Shown: piece by piece, positions 12,301 through 26,800 of the stretch
How the letters are laid out: each line of letters begins with the position of its first letter
How positions within the stretch are numbered: position 1 is the stretch's first letter
Assembly (NCBI GenBank): GCA_027574665.1
Contig: CM050657.1
Coordinates: 19,889,700 to 19,953,699, forward strand
DNA from: Rhynochetos jubatus
Lineage: Eukaryota > Chordata > Aves > Eurypygiformes > Rhynochetidae
Direction: 5' to 3'
Length of the DNA: 64,000 nucleotides
The notes under the pieces: model-generated
The model's database searches: none
The model's input: the letters and a program-made list of their open reading frames with translations, nothing else
Told to the model about the DNA's origin: nothing
Position numbers and translations under genes: made by a program

Positions 12301-14194
12301 CCAACTGCCGCAGAGCGGGGCCGTGGGCTTTGCCGCCAGTTGAGGTGAGCTGAGTGCTGTGATACTCAGCCACCCAGCCCAGCTCTGCTGCCTCCCCTTC
12401 CTTCCCTCCAGAGGGGCTTTTTTTTGCCTTTTCTTCTTCTCATTTGCATTTGCCTGGGGCTTACCTCCCAGGAGGACTTACATTTTACACCAGCATGATA
12501 GCTACGAAAGTCACATCAGGCTCTTCACTGCCAGATCTGGTCCCTCACATCTCCATTGGGACCATCCTCACTCACCCTGCAGTGCTCCAGGGTGTCTCTG
12601 AGCTCTCTGAAGCCCCAGCTTTGCACCCAGCTTTCCTGCAAGACTTTCGTTTCCCTGCCACCCTTTGCCACCACTGTTTGAGTCAGTTTTCCCAGTGGCT
12701 TCACACAGACGCATAATGCTTAATTTCCCATTCCCCTTGTGCACCCACCGCCCCACTGCCAGGCACCAAGGACCATCACCACCAGCTCTGAGCTTCACTT
12801 CCCCTTCGGGCATTCCCTCGCCGTGTGTTGTGCATCTCCAGTAACGAAGAACTGGCCTATTTTCAATGAAAACCATCTCCCTCATATATATTCATAGTCA
12901 CCAACCACGGCAGATGCTGCATCTCTCAACGTATTCAGTGAAGGGAACGTCTCAGCCGCAGCTTTGGCTCTCCAGATGCCAGCGCAGAGGTGCCTGCTCC
13001 CGCTCGCTGGCCCTGGCGAAGAGGAATGATTGATTTTACAGTATCGCAGCCAAATCTGCAGTCACAGATGACAGCTCTGGGGACGGTTTTACTGCTGACT
13101 CCTTGTAAGCTTTCAAAGATCCGTAGTAATAATTTTTCCTTAAGAAAATAGATGAATTAATCCTTCTGCTAGCGTTGCGGTTCATTTTCTGAAAACTGGT
13201 GTTTTCAGATTAGTTCAGAAAGCAAGTAAGGCTGCCTAGCACAATTTCTTAAAATCATTCCCAGTCATGTATTTCAAACACTCCATCAGACTTTCAGAAG
13301 AAAATAGATCCGAGTTCTGAAGTGCTCAGTGGGTGCTGCCGACTGCTAGAGAAAATGGAGACGCTGACTTGGTGCCTCAAAGGGAAGCGGCAGATTTTGC
13401 ACAGACCTAACGTGTCGGAGACGGATGCCAAATACGTGCTCTCCACGAGTTCTAGATTCTGAAACGATCCATTTATAGCTCCAAATATGAAATATGGATA
13501 AATCCAGGAAAGAGAACAGGAGAATACAAAACTGGGTGCAATATCAGGACATGGTTCCCAAGCACAGCCGTGCTCCTGATGCCAACACACCAAACCACTC
13601 TGCTCTAAGGCTCAGGGAACCATCTGCAGACACTAGGTTTTGCAGTATGCTAAATGTAGACCTCATGACACAACTAAGAAGGTTTGGTGAAGGGGTTTGA
13701 TGACTGAGCTAGGGAAAACCCTCACCTCTTCAGATGGAAATGCCTTCTGTGAAATACACTGGAGAAGTAGCTCTCAAATATCCCTCCAGTTTCATACAAT
13801 TTAGCGTAAATTAGTTTCATCGGTGACAATGAGTCAAAAATGCAACCTGAAAGACCTCTAACCTTGGAAAGTCAGGCTTGGACATCAATGCAGACGGCTC
13901 TTCCTTGCAAGCGCTCTGCAGATAATCAGACAGGCTAACCTCCTTTCTGTGGTTTTACGTATATAACCCCACATTTGGAAAGCAGTTTATTTATTTAAGC
14001 TTCTTGTTTACCTTTACAAGCACTTACATTTGACAGGGGAAATCATGGCCAAGTTAAAACCAGCGGAGGTTTGCTCAGCAGCTCCATGCAGCAATGTTTC
14101 ACCCGCTGAGTGGGGATAAAACTGGGACAGGCAATCTCAGGCTCCTGATCAGGTCTTCATTTATGGATTTAATCATTTTATTGCATGAAATAGG
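9322..14194. other. Intergenic DNA
   Basis: About 4.9 kb with no recognisable exon. There are simple tracts: a run of T at about 10945-10957, a second T run near 12197-12207, and a pyrimidine-rich stretch at 12390-12445. The longest frame (11260-11619, 119 codons, +) has no domain I recognise and no splice or codon signal that persuades me. Confidence 0.5.
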
Positions 14195-14450
14195 AGAGTA
14201 CAACTCTATGAGGAGACTAGACAAGTTTGGTTTATTTAGCTGAAAAAAACCCCAGCAGGTTGAGAGAGGATACAACTGCCGTTTATAAGCATATAAGGAG
14301 TAACAGCAGGAGAATAATTAAGCTAACAAGAACCAGCAGAAACAAGCAGCCATAAATAATTTAGGATGGAAGTGAGAAGAAGGTTCACATCATTAAAGGA
14401 AATCTCCATAAAAACATCAATTCTTGCCTCCAATTAGTCTAAAATATCAG
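14195..14450 (+). mobile_element. Old, diverged CR1-like LINE fragment
   Basis: The order of blocks matches older CR1-type 3' regions. A GAGGAGACTAGACAAGTTTG stretch precedes GTTGAGAGAGGATACAACTG and TTTATAAGCATATAAGGAG. Then come an AATAATTTAGGATGGAAGTG-like segment and GAAGAAGGTTCACATCATTA. Divergence is much higher than in the copies at 3554 and 43536, so this is an ancient insertion. Edges are approximate. Confidence 0.6.
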
Positions 14451-17400
14451 GAGCAGGAGGTGGGGAGGGGGGTGTGTGTTTTATTTTCAAGGCATGACCT
14501 GAATGCCTCCTCCCAAGCTGCCGAGCACCAGAAGAGGACATACCCCAGAGACACCCTGGTACTGTCCCAGCCTCATCTGCGTTAGCAAAGGTTGGATACA
14601 GCACTGGGGACCTTTCCTGGGAGGGAACAGTTATTCAAATGTCATTCTGGAAGCTTTCAAAACCACCGAAAGGCACATGCCTGGATTGCTTTCTCTAGGT
14701 TAAAAGGCTGAAGTCTTTTTGCCAATAATCAAGAGCTGGGAAATATTTATGTATTTTACAACATGTATCCTAGCATTTCTATTATTTCCATCCCAGTTTT
14801 ACTGTCCCTTGAGCTGACATTGTGTTTTACCATCAAGGGCCCAGACTGGCAGTGGAAATGGGTTTGTGCCTCCACATTTTGAATGCAAATCAGGGTCTAG
14901 CCTTTTAGCTCAGGCTTTTCTGTAATTTATCCTCTACTCTGGCAAGTGAAGTTCCTCAATGCAGTAATGCAGCTATTTAAGACAAAACAAGCTGCCTCCC
15001 AGCACAAAGGAGACTTGGACACCTCTGATATTTCTTGAGCAGGTCACTGTTTTGGTGATGGCTCAGTCCACCAAGAGCCAAATCAGTAACACATCCAAGC
15101 CCCTAGCCTCCCCCTTCGAGCTCTGGGGGTGGCTGGATCACCAGCACAGCAGTAAATGCCGCAGGCAGGATCAGACCCCAGCATGGTCTGGCAGTGATCA
15201 GCAGCAGCACCAGGGTAAAAGCCTGTTTATACAAGTCAGCAAGTATACAAGCACAGCCCAACACACAAATACACATATTACAGACTAATAAAGTCTTGGG
15301 GAAGAAATAGCCAACACCCTTGGCTAAAAATGAGGATAAATGACAGGTGGAGGGTGGTTTTGAGCAGCATCCCTTCTGCTATAGTGCTGTGGGCACCAGA
15401 TTGTCCCCTCCTGCTATCAGCGGACTTGAAGGCAGCCCCCTCACTCCCAGAGGTCTGAATCCTACCAGAGGCATTAACAGATACATCCCCTTTTTCTCTT
15501 CAGAAAATGCAGCATCTGAAGGACAACCGCCAGCACCTGCAATACATTCCCAAGCAGGTCCATGTTTAATTCCTTGAGCTTGCAAAACGTCTTTAATTGT
15601 AGCACTCATCAAAGCAGTTTTTAGATGTTAATTCTCCAAAGCCGGTGTAAGGCTGTTACACCCAGAGAAAGTGAAGCTGGCAGAGATTAACTGATTAGCA
15701 CAGGGTATGTCAAGGCTCAACAGAAGGACCCTTGTCCTGCCTCAGCTCAGCCATGTTATTTTATAGCAAAAGAAAAACGCAAACCCACACCAGACTAGAC
15801 CTGGAAGTCTCTGCTCCAACAGAAAGTGATGAGCACCAGGGTCTGCTGTACCCAGCATCACTGCCTGCAACTCACACCCATCATCCTGCTCTAGGGTGGG
15901 TCATCACAAAAGTCAAAGGTGCAGCACAGGATGGAAATACCCAGATGGAAAGGTTTGGAGTTTGCTGTGCCTCTTTCTAAAGTGGTTTGGTCCTAGCAAC
16001 CAGCTCCTTGTTTGGTCCTAATGAGTAATGGTGACCCTTTGGGTGCCCCTAAGGACCTGGGGCATCCCCCTGGGAATGCACTCCCCTCCTTATTACCACT
16101 GTGAACTCCCCTCTAAAACCAGATCCCCCAGTAGATAAACTCATCAACTTCTCCACACAGAAAACATGATCTTTAGAGACCAGATTTCTCTACAGCCATC
16201 CCAAATCTTCTCTCCTTTAGCCACCCCCAAACCTAGCAGGGTTCAGGGCACATTCCCCCTTCCACATGCCACTCAGTAGATGAAGCACTGTTGTTTGACC
16301 ATGGAATTTTGGCTGATGATAAATCCCTCCATGAACACCGGGATAATCCTTTAATGAGCTGCTAGGGATCAGTCCCTGTCTGGGGTCAGCTGGTGCTGGT
16401 TAAGCATGAGCTTGGCAGAGTCGCCTTCCTCCACTTCAATGGAGGACCTGGCCTATAGAAACACCAGCCTTCCTCAGCTCAACATATCCCTTATCAACAA
16501 GGACACTCCTCACAGTGCTTTCTGTCCCTCTTGCCTAAACAAGAAACATTTCTGTGCAAGCCAGGCGATGTGTCCGGGAGAGGCAGCTCCGGCCCAGAGA
16601 TAACACGGATACAGCCGCCTCTGTTCCCTGGGAAATCTGCTGATGGGAGAGAGGGTCTTACTTGGGGGAGCTGCTGCTTGTGGCCATTCAAACCAATGTT
16701 GCTGATTACTGGATACGAGGCAGCGTGGGCCAGGCTTGCTTTCCCAGTGTACGGGACAAGCAAGGCTGCCGGGAGTCAGCATTCTGTATCGCTCCACATA
16801 GAGTTTATCTAAGGAAAAGACACCAAGGACGGGCTGCAGACACACAGCGGATGGTGGGAGGAGAAAAGCCAAGCACAATGAGATCATAAAATGCTCCCTG
16901 AGTCATTAGCTACCACTCATATCTTTGCTCCAGCTAAAGAGATAAGGGGTTGCAAATAGATGCCACGGATAAATGCCAGGAGAAAAAGAGTTTCAGTCTT
17001 ACTGATGAGGCTACTACTGATTAACTGCTTTGGAGCTTGGTCTGTACCGAGGGCTGGATCTGGACACAAAAATCCTTAAATAGTTTCCACTTCAAGTGCG
17101 GACAGCCAGGGTACCATAAACTGTACAGCAAAGACCTCATCCCCCTCCAAGTCCACAGTGGCCTGATGCTGGCCAGCACCTCTCAGGGCTGGGTCTGAAC
17201 AGTTAGTAACATGCACACTGGAGTAGGTAAAGGCACACATTACATGCTGCCAGGAGCTTATTGGTGCCATAAATACATGCTCCTCCTGAAGACATTTGAA
17301 CTGGTTAGTGATTTTTCAGAGTTAAATGTTTTTGACAGGCTTTTCAAGGCAATACAAATCTGCTTAACTGACGGGTAAAAGTGTTTGTGTACATCCAAGG

Positions 17401-20400
17401 ACAGAAGAGTGAGGATGCACCTGGAGATGAGCTCCTCAGCAAACTCAAAACATGAAAGTTCCAGAACCCATCAAGTAACGAACAATAAAGCAGTAAGTAA
17501 TAAAAGTAATAATCCATAGAGCAAAATGCTGCTTTTCCTCTCTGAAGCAGCCCCAGCACCCAGCTAGCTGTGCTACGGTACCTGATCACATTTTCTGCTA
17601 ACACGCGCATTCCCTCCTTCCTTAGGTATCACACACCGTGACCTTCTCTCCAAATCATTTTACCCTATCATTGCTTGGCAACTCATTTCTGGTTATCAGT
17701 AACTCCAAGCAGTTCATCTTAATGACCATGCTGGGCTTTTCTTTTTTTCCCGCCCCACCCCCAACCCCCAGCTCTTCTCATGCTGTTTCTTCCAGTGAGG
17801 AATGACAAGCGGCAGCAATTCAAAAGCTCTGGGCACAGACCATGGTCTCTGCAGATTAACCTGCCCCCTGTTCTCCTGGCTGTGAGTGTGGATTTGCAAG
17901 ATGCTCCTGGGCAGCCAGCACAGCTCCCCTGGCCCAAAGCATCCAAAAGTCTCCATGCTCCTGTAAGGGTCTTCCACTGCATCACTCCATCATGACCTAT
18001 CCAAACCTGTTTATAATTTAAAAAATTGTTTCCACATTAAATGCCAAAATGCCTCACTCCCATTCTGGTGGGATCACTGGTTGCAAAATGAGATTGCTCT
18101 GTCTGATGTCCCTCCCCAGCCCTAGGTGCTGGGAGAGCAGCCCTGCAGTGCATGCAGCAGGTCTTCCAAGGGAAGTCTGCAGTATAGACTGCCACAGAGG
18201 CTCCTACATTTTTCCATGCTACAGCAGGCATTAATTAACATGCCCATGCAAATTATGCTGGAGAATTGTGTGAGAAGAGACTGTCATCCAAAACAGAAGG
18301 AAAAGTAGGAGATGTCTGTAATTGGATGCATTTATTCTGTCAAAGTGTGCTTCTGGTCAGATCGTTAACTGCAAAGAGCCACTCTGAAACCTCTGAATAC
18401 TAGGTTGCTGTCTAACATCACATGCCTTCTCATGTCAGAGGAATATTTCAGCTCCTGCACCAATCTTGCACCTTCCTCATCACCACCGCAATGACAAGTC
18501 CCTTTTCATGGCCTGTACCATCTTGCCAGATTCCTCAGGCAGAAAATTTCCCTTTCTGAGTCACTGTAGAACATCGCAGCCAAAGCCTCCCCCCGCTTTC
18601 CAGCTTGCTGTCAAGTTTTACAAATCTTTGTCCCAGCCTGAGGACAGAACTGCAGCCCCACAAACAGCACAGACACCAGGAGAGATCTGCTAAACCCTGC
18701 ACTTTGCAAGCTACAGGTGAACTTATCTGTATGCTGCTGGTCAAAAGTGTGGTAGCTGCATGGGCAAAGGCAAGTCACGAGTGCTGTGGCCTCAGCTACT
18801 GAGTTAAGGAGCCCATATGGCAATCTACGTCTTATCTAAATGGCCTGCAGGTGAACACGTGTGGAGGACACAAGCATGACTCCAGACAGACCGAATGTTG
18901 AATTTCAGGATGGATCTGGGGTCCTGTGAAACATAAAGACACCCTGGAACAGATCATGTCCATCCTGAAACTCAACTTCTCTGATGCCTAGAGTTTGCAC
19001 ACAAACCTATTGCTAAAATTTTATTTTACCGGGACAAACAGGTAAAAACAAACAAACCCTACTTTTTTTTGCATGACCCTGCCCAAAACCCACAGGGATG
19101 CAGTAGATGAAGCCTAACTTTCCTGGGCAGGAAGGTCATGGCATCAAGCAAGCAAGGGCTATCCCAGCAGTGCTGTCCCATCCCAGCTGTGTGACCCTGC
19201 TCCAGGCTGTGCAGCTTCAGCATCACATGGGAGCCCATGCCAGGCTATGCAATAATTGCTGGCTTAACGCAAAACCAGTGGGACACAGCTGATAAAATAA
19301 CACTGGGAGCTTCCACACAGCCCAGCCTCACGTGATTTGTGTGATTAAAGCTAGAGATTTCCCTCCTGTGTGTGATCTGGCTCCACTGTTGTGTTAAAAT
19401 CAGCATATAACACGGAAGGGCGGGTGGAGGGACTCAGCAGCACAGTGGGGACCCTCAGCAGGACAGTTGCATCTGGACACCAGCAACTGCTGGTGCTTCC
19501 CTGCCCAGCCTTGACCTGGCTCATTTCATGGGGAGTGTTTCCTAGGCAGGATCTGTTATGTACTAATTATGCAATTTAGGGCAGATGACTTGCTTTTCTT
19601 GTTTCCACCAGCCTGCAGCACCAGCTTCTTGTCCATATCACAGAGCTGTTTTGAAGAGGAAGGTAAGAGAAAGAATTCTCAGGGACTATAAGGAGGAGTT
19701 TGGTACCCACCTCCCACTGATGCTCAAGAATAGCTGGCATCTGGACATAGCAGAACAGAGGAAAATAACTGAAATAAAGCCATTATCCCTTTCTCCTTTA
19801 AATGGCATCCTTCTTTGTCTTTTTTTTCTATTTTCTTTCTGCATGTGGAATCTATAGAAGGAGGGCAGCAGCACGACATAAACCCCTGTATGACCTCACT
19901 TAACTGTGTGCACATACCTTGCAGCAGTGACCACATCGTCCCGGCTGGCAGAAAGCAACAGGTCACAGCCTGTTCCAGATTACAAACACCAACTCCTCAA
20001 GGCCAAAATACGGGTAGAAAGCTGCAGCCATTTGGTGAATAGCTGCAGTTTGTGGCTATTTTAGCTAATAAAATTGTAATCCTCGCAATGACCGGTCCAA
20101 AAATAGGTTACGATTTTGGAGAGAGAGACGAAAAGCATTAATTCTGCTTCTGAGGTTGTTCCCTGCCCCGCAGCTTTGCTCTGCTTTCCAAAACAACAGG
20201 CTTTGCCAGCAGTGCGTGGCTGCAAATGCTCAGCTCGAAGGTAATTAGGGCAGGAGATAAATATATGTGGTGGCTGTTGGTTCCCTACCGTCAGGGGCAT
20301 CTTGGGACAGCACATCTTTTAGTGTAAAAATATTGCTGCAATCTCTCCGATCTGCAGCTTAATGCAATAACGCCTCTCTCGAGCGGAGCACTGGCAGACG

Positions 20401-23351
20401 CACAGCAGCTAAATGGATTTTGCAGGCTGAACCAGCCACCCAAACAGCAGAAAAAGCGAAGTTTCCTACAGCGCCACAGGACTGGCCAGCAGAGCCCAAA
20501 CTGGGAGACAAAATGGAATGGAAATGCTTTGCTCTGATGAATTAATTTAGATTCCTGCAAAGTGAGCAAACACCAGCAGGATGAAAAGCATGAAACAAAC
20601 CCTGAGCAAACAGGATATTTCAGCGTGACAGCATTTCCTACACGTGGAGAGCCCAAATACAGACCCTACAGCCCGGCTGCCCTTCAGACCAGGCTGTGCA
20701 AGAGCTGGGTCTGTGTTTCACCCTTCCCATTGCCTCAGCCTTGAGATGCCTCATCCCATTCAAGGCCAGAGGATTGCTAAAGGCTTTAAGGAAAGCAAAG
20801 AATATCTTAGAGAGGGTCTGAAAATCTCAGTCACATTATCCAAAAATGTTAAAAGCATTCACTAAAATCATACAGTGGAATAATAACATAATTTAAATAC
20901 AAGCTGCAAGGCAATGCCCTGGTCTGGAGCCCCAAAGCAATTCCCATCTTTATTAATCTCAAAACAAAACCTTTCTACAGTAGATATTGGCATCAGCACA
21001 AATATTAAGGCTACACAAACTGCTGGTAAGAGCCTCCCATATTTTTCCACCCCCAACGCCATCCAAATTTTGCATTTTGACTGGAGCCCATCACAACACC
21101 ATACCAATGTGTTCTACTTCTGACCTTCAAAGCCAGTATGCATTGTTCAGACATGCAATTGGAAAGCAAACCTGAAAGCTGCCAATATTTCAAAAGACAC
21201 TGAAATGATCCAAGACCATCTGAGAGGATGAAGATTTACAATCCATAAAAAAAAAAAAAAAAATTAAGCAAGAGCAGGAACCGCAACAGACACTCCCTGA
21301 CAGTGGGTACAGAATAGTGACAGATAAAACTACATTTGGAGCCATTGAGTAGAGAAAACACACCTCTGAATAAAACCAAGAAACTCTTCCAGCCCCTTTT
21401 CTTCTTTTTCTCTAATAAAATTGTTTCTGCAGAGGTTACAAGCACAGCTAGGTTCCAGTGTCAGTCCCTCGCCTACCCAGGCACAGAGGGGCTACTTGCT
21501 GGCTCATTTTTCAGAGCCCCTTTGTAAGACTAATTAAAGCTTTCCATCTTTTTTGATGCAAGTAGCAGAGCTGCTAATTAACTGCTGAAAATTATACTGA
21601 GGATCCAGTGTCTGCTGTGCAGCTACTTCAGTGCTCATCAGCTTCCCAGGGTGATTGCAGTAGGGGTGGAGCAGCAGCAGAGATAGAAAGGATGGGGAAA
21701 AAAAAAAAATCCATCAACTTTTGGAAACATTAGTGGCTTGGGAGTGTCTCTAGACAGAATTTCACGGGAAGAAATTGAAAAAAAAATTACATATATACCA
21801 TCCTATGATAAATATATAAGATTTGGGAATCCGAAGTAGAGCGCAACCCAAACCCACCAAGCATTATGGTCTCTTTGCATCCTCTCCAGATGCAGAGCGG
21901 GAGAACTTTCATTTTTGTCCGGTTCCCCTGCAACTCTCATTCTTAAAAGTGATTGAAAAAACAGTATCGGATGCTCTCTCTCTTTGCCAAAAGCATTTTT
22001 AGCTCCCCCTCCCCTCCAATGTGCCGGCAGGCCCTGACATGGTGAAAGAGGGGAACACTTGTTTAGATGAAGCTTTATATGCCGTGAGAGCCATCCCGTC
22101 TGCGCAAGTAATCCTGAGACCAGGATTCTTTATTTCTGATGCAAGGGACTGTTAAATAACAAGAAGCCTGTGGGGTTATAGGAAACACACACCAAATCCC
22201 TGTGGAGCACAGGAAAATGTGCAACAGCAACTGTCCCCTGAAAATGTGCCACATTTGTATTACTTGTATTAATTTTCTGATTCGTCATTTTGACTGTATC
22301 TGGTCTCCAGGAGGAGAAGGGTCAGGGGTAGCTAATAGCACATGAACCGCTGTTGCTTGAGGAGCTTTTTGAGGCGAGCTGCAGCCAGGCTGGGGGATGC
22401 TTTTAATTAAGCCAGATCCCTAAAAGGCTTTTCTTGATAAAATGCCGAAAGTTGGAGCACTAGATAACAAGAGACTCAGGTGAGATGTACACTAACCAAT
22501 GGAAATTACTTCATGAACTGCCCTTAACTCCACAACAGAGCTACTGAGATAGAGAGCAGAAAAGATGATTGCACAGAAATTCCAGTTTTTCTTTTCTCCT
22601 GGCTCTGCTGAACTCCTGGAAATCCCCATGCGACACCAAGGACCAAATCTCCCTTGTTCCTTGGAGACTGCCATGCTGCTGGCCAGGCTGACCCTTGTTG
22701 CCAGCATGAAGCTTTGCCTTGGAGAGATTTTCCTGATGCTCCACGTGGGTGTGTGTCTCAGGAACTTAGAAAACATTAGAAAAATCTGACTACAGTTAAA
22801 TAAATAATAACTACCTGAGCAGGGACATGACCTCTCCACCACATCCCTCCATAACTCCAAAAGAAACCTTGATGCTGCGGATGAGCCCATGCAGCGACAC
22901 TTCCTATGGGTCCTCCTCCGGGGATGCAGGGATCCAGGAAGGTCCTCCAAAGCCAAAGAAAGCCTTTTCCTGAGTCTGACTTAGCTGAACGTATTAAGCA
23001 CGCCATGCAGCTGGTTTCAGTTGTTGCTGCTGAGCTATGACATGCTGTTTATGCTTTGCCCACTAAGTGGAGCTGAGGACTCTCCCACGCTCCCCCTCCC
23101 GGGATGGTGCCAACACATTTCTTCCCTGGATGAAGTGGCGTGGCAGGCAGCGTGGCTGCAGCCCACCCAGGTCCACGCTGGCCCGCAGCTCACCCACCAG
23201 CAGGCAATGCCGAGGGCACATCGTGTGCTTTCCACCACGCACATCTGGAGTCTTGCCCCTTTCTCTGTAGAGGGGACAGGTGTTTCTGAACCCAACCTTG
23301 TGCAGGGGAGCATGTGGACAACATGCTTTCCGAGGGTGAGGAGTGCCAGAG
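14451..23351. other. Intergenic DNA, no gene seen
   Basis: About 8.9 kb without a recognisable exon or RNA gene. Simple sequence includes an A run at 21247-21263 and another at about 21698-21709. The longest frame is a 154-codon minus-strand frame at 22492-22956, with a 74-codon plus-strand frame inside it; I recognise neither. Several segments, for example 20040-20110 and 22020-22150, look like single-copy A/T-rich DNA with few repeats and may be conserved non-coding sequence, but sequence alone cannot show that. Confidence 0.45.
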
Positions 23352-23870
23352 GTTTTTACACAGACTCAGAGAGTCGAAGGGGTTGGAAGGGCCCTCTGGA
23401 GATCATCTAGTCCAACCCCCCTGCCAGAGCAGGATCACCTAGAGCAGATCACACAGGAACAAGTCCAGGTGGCTTTGGAAAGTCTCCAAGGAAGGAGACT
23501 CCCCCACCTCTCTGGGCAGCCTGTTCCCATGCTCTGTCACCCTCACAGGGAAGAAGGATTTCCTCATGTTCAGGTTGACCCTCTTGTTTTCCAGTTTATG
23601 GTCACTGCCCCTCGTCCTGTCACTGGACACCACTGAGAAGAGTCTGGCCCCATCGTCCTGACACCCACCCTTTAGATATTGATCAGCATTGATCAGATCC
23701 CCCCTCAGCCTCCTCTTCTCCCAGCTAAACAGCCCCAGCTCTCAGCCTTTCCTCAGATGGAAGGTGCTCCAGGCCCTTTCCCATCTCAGTGTCCCTGTGC
23801 TGGACTCTCTCCAGTAGCTCCTTGTCCTTCTGGAGCTGAGGAGCCCAGAACTGGACACAGTGTGATTCCT
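23352..23870 (-). mobile_element. CR1 LINE, 3' end fragment, reverse orientation
   Basis: On the + strand this reads as the reverse complement of a CR1 3' region. It starts at the element's 3' end (ACTCAGAGAGTCGAAGGGGT, then GGAAGGGCCCTCTGGAGATC and ATCTAGTCCAACCCC). It runs leftwards through the CTCTGGGCAGCCTGTTCCCA and AGGATTTCCTCATGTTCAGG blocks to the GCCCAGAACTGGACACAGTG block. The subfamily differs from the plus-strand copies at 3554 and 43536. The 97- and 78-codon frames here are LINE by-products. Confidence 0.95.
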
Positions 23871-26800
23871 GCTTTAACACTTCCCTGCTTCAGCTTTTTT
23901 TATAAATTCCATTAAAGAATATTTCCAATATCTACAGGTACTGAAAAAAATGTCTATTAACACAGAGACTTTCCAGGAACATCCTTGTAACTTGGACCTC
24001 TGTTGTTATTTTAAAATCCATTTTATATAAACCACCTATAGCACAATATGGGAGGTCAGCTCCAAAAGTATTCCGATTATCTGCTATGAAGATCAGTTCA
24101 ACCATTAAGGCAGATTATTTGCTTCGCTAAAGACCATCTGACACCTGTACAAGTTTCACATTGCCAGGGAGACTTCCCTGGGAATTCGGGAAAGCAGCTG
24201 ACAGCGAATTGATCCACGCCACCATCTTTCCTGCTGCCAAAGATCACGTCAGAAATAACCTCAGAGGAGAACAGAATGTGTTCTAGAGAAAATAGAGGGC
24301 ATGGAAATAAACCAGGATAAAATTACAGCTTTACAAAATTCATTGCATTACCCTGCAATGGAAAGATAATTAGGAAATTGGTTTTGTACTAATGATTCAT
24401 TTCTAGCTGGATAGGAGCCGTGTCAGGAGCATGACTTTAATTTAACCTAATACTGAAGAACCAAAACGTGGTTTGCAATATTTTTATGCTCAGGAATTGG
24501 ATACTCCCAGTCCGCTGCCTTTCCCCGCCCCACCCCTTCTCCCCAAATCACCATCTTGGATAAGGGCATTTGGAAATTACCTGCACAACATGAACAACAG
24601 CTAATTGTCCTTAATGTTGTTTGCAATGATGCAGGTTCAGACTGAAATAGTTGGGCTGGTGGGATTATTTTCTGTGAACCTGGTTTTGAGACTCAGTTTA
24701 TTACAATATGATCTTTAATAGGTAATGCTGGAATAAAGCCTTAAGATCATTGAAACCTTATACTGAGACTGGTCCACATGGTGCTCCTACCTGGAGCAGT
24801 CTCTGGAAAGACATCTCTGATGTTACTTCAGGTGTTGGTGTTTCCTCCTGAATGTCGTTTTCCTGACAGTCAAGCTTGCAGGAAAAGTTCACGCTTTTCT
24901 ATTCAGTTATAACAAACCTCAACCTGTATTAAAGGAAATAATTGCATTAAAATCACGTCAACACATTGACAGCGTTGACTGAAATAATAAAAATAATTTG
25001 TAAAAAAAATTGTATTTATGCCTCATATATCTGTTATGGTTGTCTCTACGAGGGTTTTCTTTGCAGACAAATTATTTGGTTGACAAAAATTTACAACTCC
25101 TCATGGGAACGTTGTCCATGGAAACTGCACTACTGATACGCAATGAGACAGAAATATGTTCCCCATCACTGCAGAATAGCCTGTGGGTGAGCAAGAGTAG
25201 ATTGATATATAGTGTTTCAGTTTACGGAAAAAAGTCTACTTGTTTTTCAGGGATCACTACACAGTTACATGGCAAACTGAGTTCTCTTTAGTGTGCAGTG
25301 AATTTAGGAAATTTAGAAGTATTTAATGTATAGTAGATTTCAGCTTTTCCCTTTCCTTTGCATCCCAGTCTTCAGAGGGACTCATCACCTCTTCCAAACT
25401 TTTAATGGGAGCTTCTTTCTCAACAGTGGTCTGGACCAGGGCACAAGGATTGCCTTGGGGGAAAGCAAGTTCATCATAAACCAGTTAAATCTTAAAATGT
25501 AAGAGACATATACTGAATATTATGTACTTAAGTAAACTGAGAAATATCCTCGTAGTCAGTTCCTTTTAATTTAATAAAAGGCAGGAAGATTTCATAGCAT
25601 AGAAAATTTGCTAATATATTGAAACATATTGTCATTATTGCTTTATTGCCAGTTATCGCAGGGCTCTTATCAGCACATCCACTTGGTAAACGAATAAACC
25701 CTTTCACGACGCAGATCTGGCACAAATGCTAACAGCAGGATGGGACGATTGGGCAGAGCTCCAGGCAAGGCGGAAGATGCCCATCCTCCCCGTCGGGGAC
25801 CCACCAGCAGGCACATGTCTGTCTGGGCAGCACTGCTGTCCTTGGAAGTCTTTACACAAAGCAGAGATTCAGTGATTTAAAGACAAACAGGACCATACCC
25901 AACTACTAAACCCTTGATCTGCCCATTCCAGCCAAAACCATGGCAGGAACTGGTGTCACACCAACCACTGCTAGTGGAGACAGAGAGGGGACCCACAGTG
26001 CCCCAAGAGCAGAGCCAGCAGAGATACGGCTCCTTGGCTGCAGCAGGGATGCACAAGTATGTTACCGAGTAGGATTTGCCTTTAAGGACTTAATTCAGTG
26101 AGTGTCTCGCTGCTGTCTCACACATTACTGAGATAAAGCACTTAATAAATACTGATGAGAGGGTCGCAGTATATAAATGCTTGGCTGCTGGTGGTGGGCT
26201 GTATTTTGGCGGGTATATGGGAGAAAGAAATATTTACGTGCACATCCAAGATGCGTGAAGGGGATCCTCCCAGTTATATTTTTGCCTCTTTCACTCACAT
26301 GCACATGTATAAAAACATAGCACGGGTCTAAACTTTCACTGTGAAGCCAGTTCTGTGCCAAGTGACTGAAAAATCCCTTCACTGCACCAGTTTCCTAATT
26401 GTTTACATGCAGACTGGTCCTACCTTTCCTGTTAGATAGGGTTCCCATAGCAACATTACTTTTATCACATAAGAGGATTCACCAGATTAAACCAGACGCC
26501 TTCAGGTAATTAAAATACACGAACTGTCTTTGTTATTTACATTTCTGCTAGTGTGGAACCACAATACTCAATTCAAACCAGGATGCTGAGGATCTTTGCA
26601 ACCAAACAAACAAGAAATAAAGCTGTCAGTGTTTGTCTATTACAAAATGGGGACTTGCCAGCTGCAGGAGGCATTGCACACAAAAAGCCTCCCAGTCTGG
26701 AGCATGCCATGCAGAGAAGGGCAGGCTGTGCAACCTGGTGCTTGCATTCGGAGCCGGTGCCAGAAGGTTGGGATGAATGGCCTGGTTTATGTTCTAGAGA

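Noticed and set aside
21247-21263. A(17) run considered as the tail of a processed pseudogene
   Set aside because: No coding-like sequence or polyadenylation signal lies directly upstream, and no flanking duplication is visible.
25010-25291. 93-codon frame preceded by an acceptor-like sequence, considered as an exon
   Set aside because: The acceptor-like motif lies inside the frame rather than at its edge, there is no convincing donor, and the peptide is not recognised.
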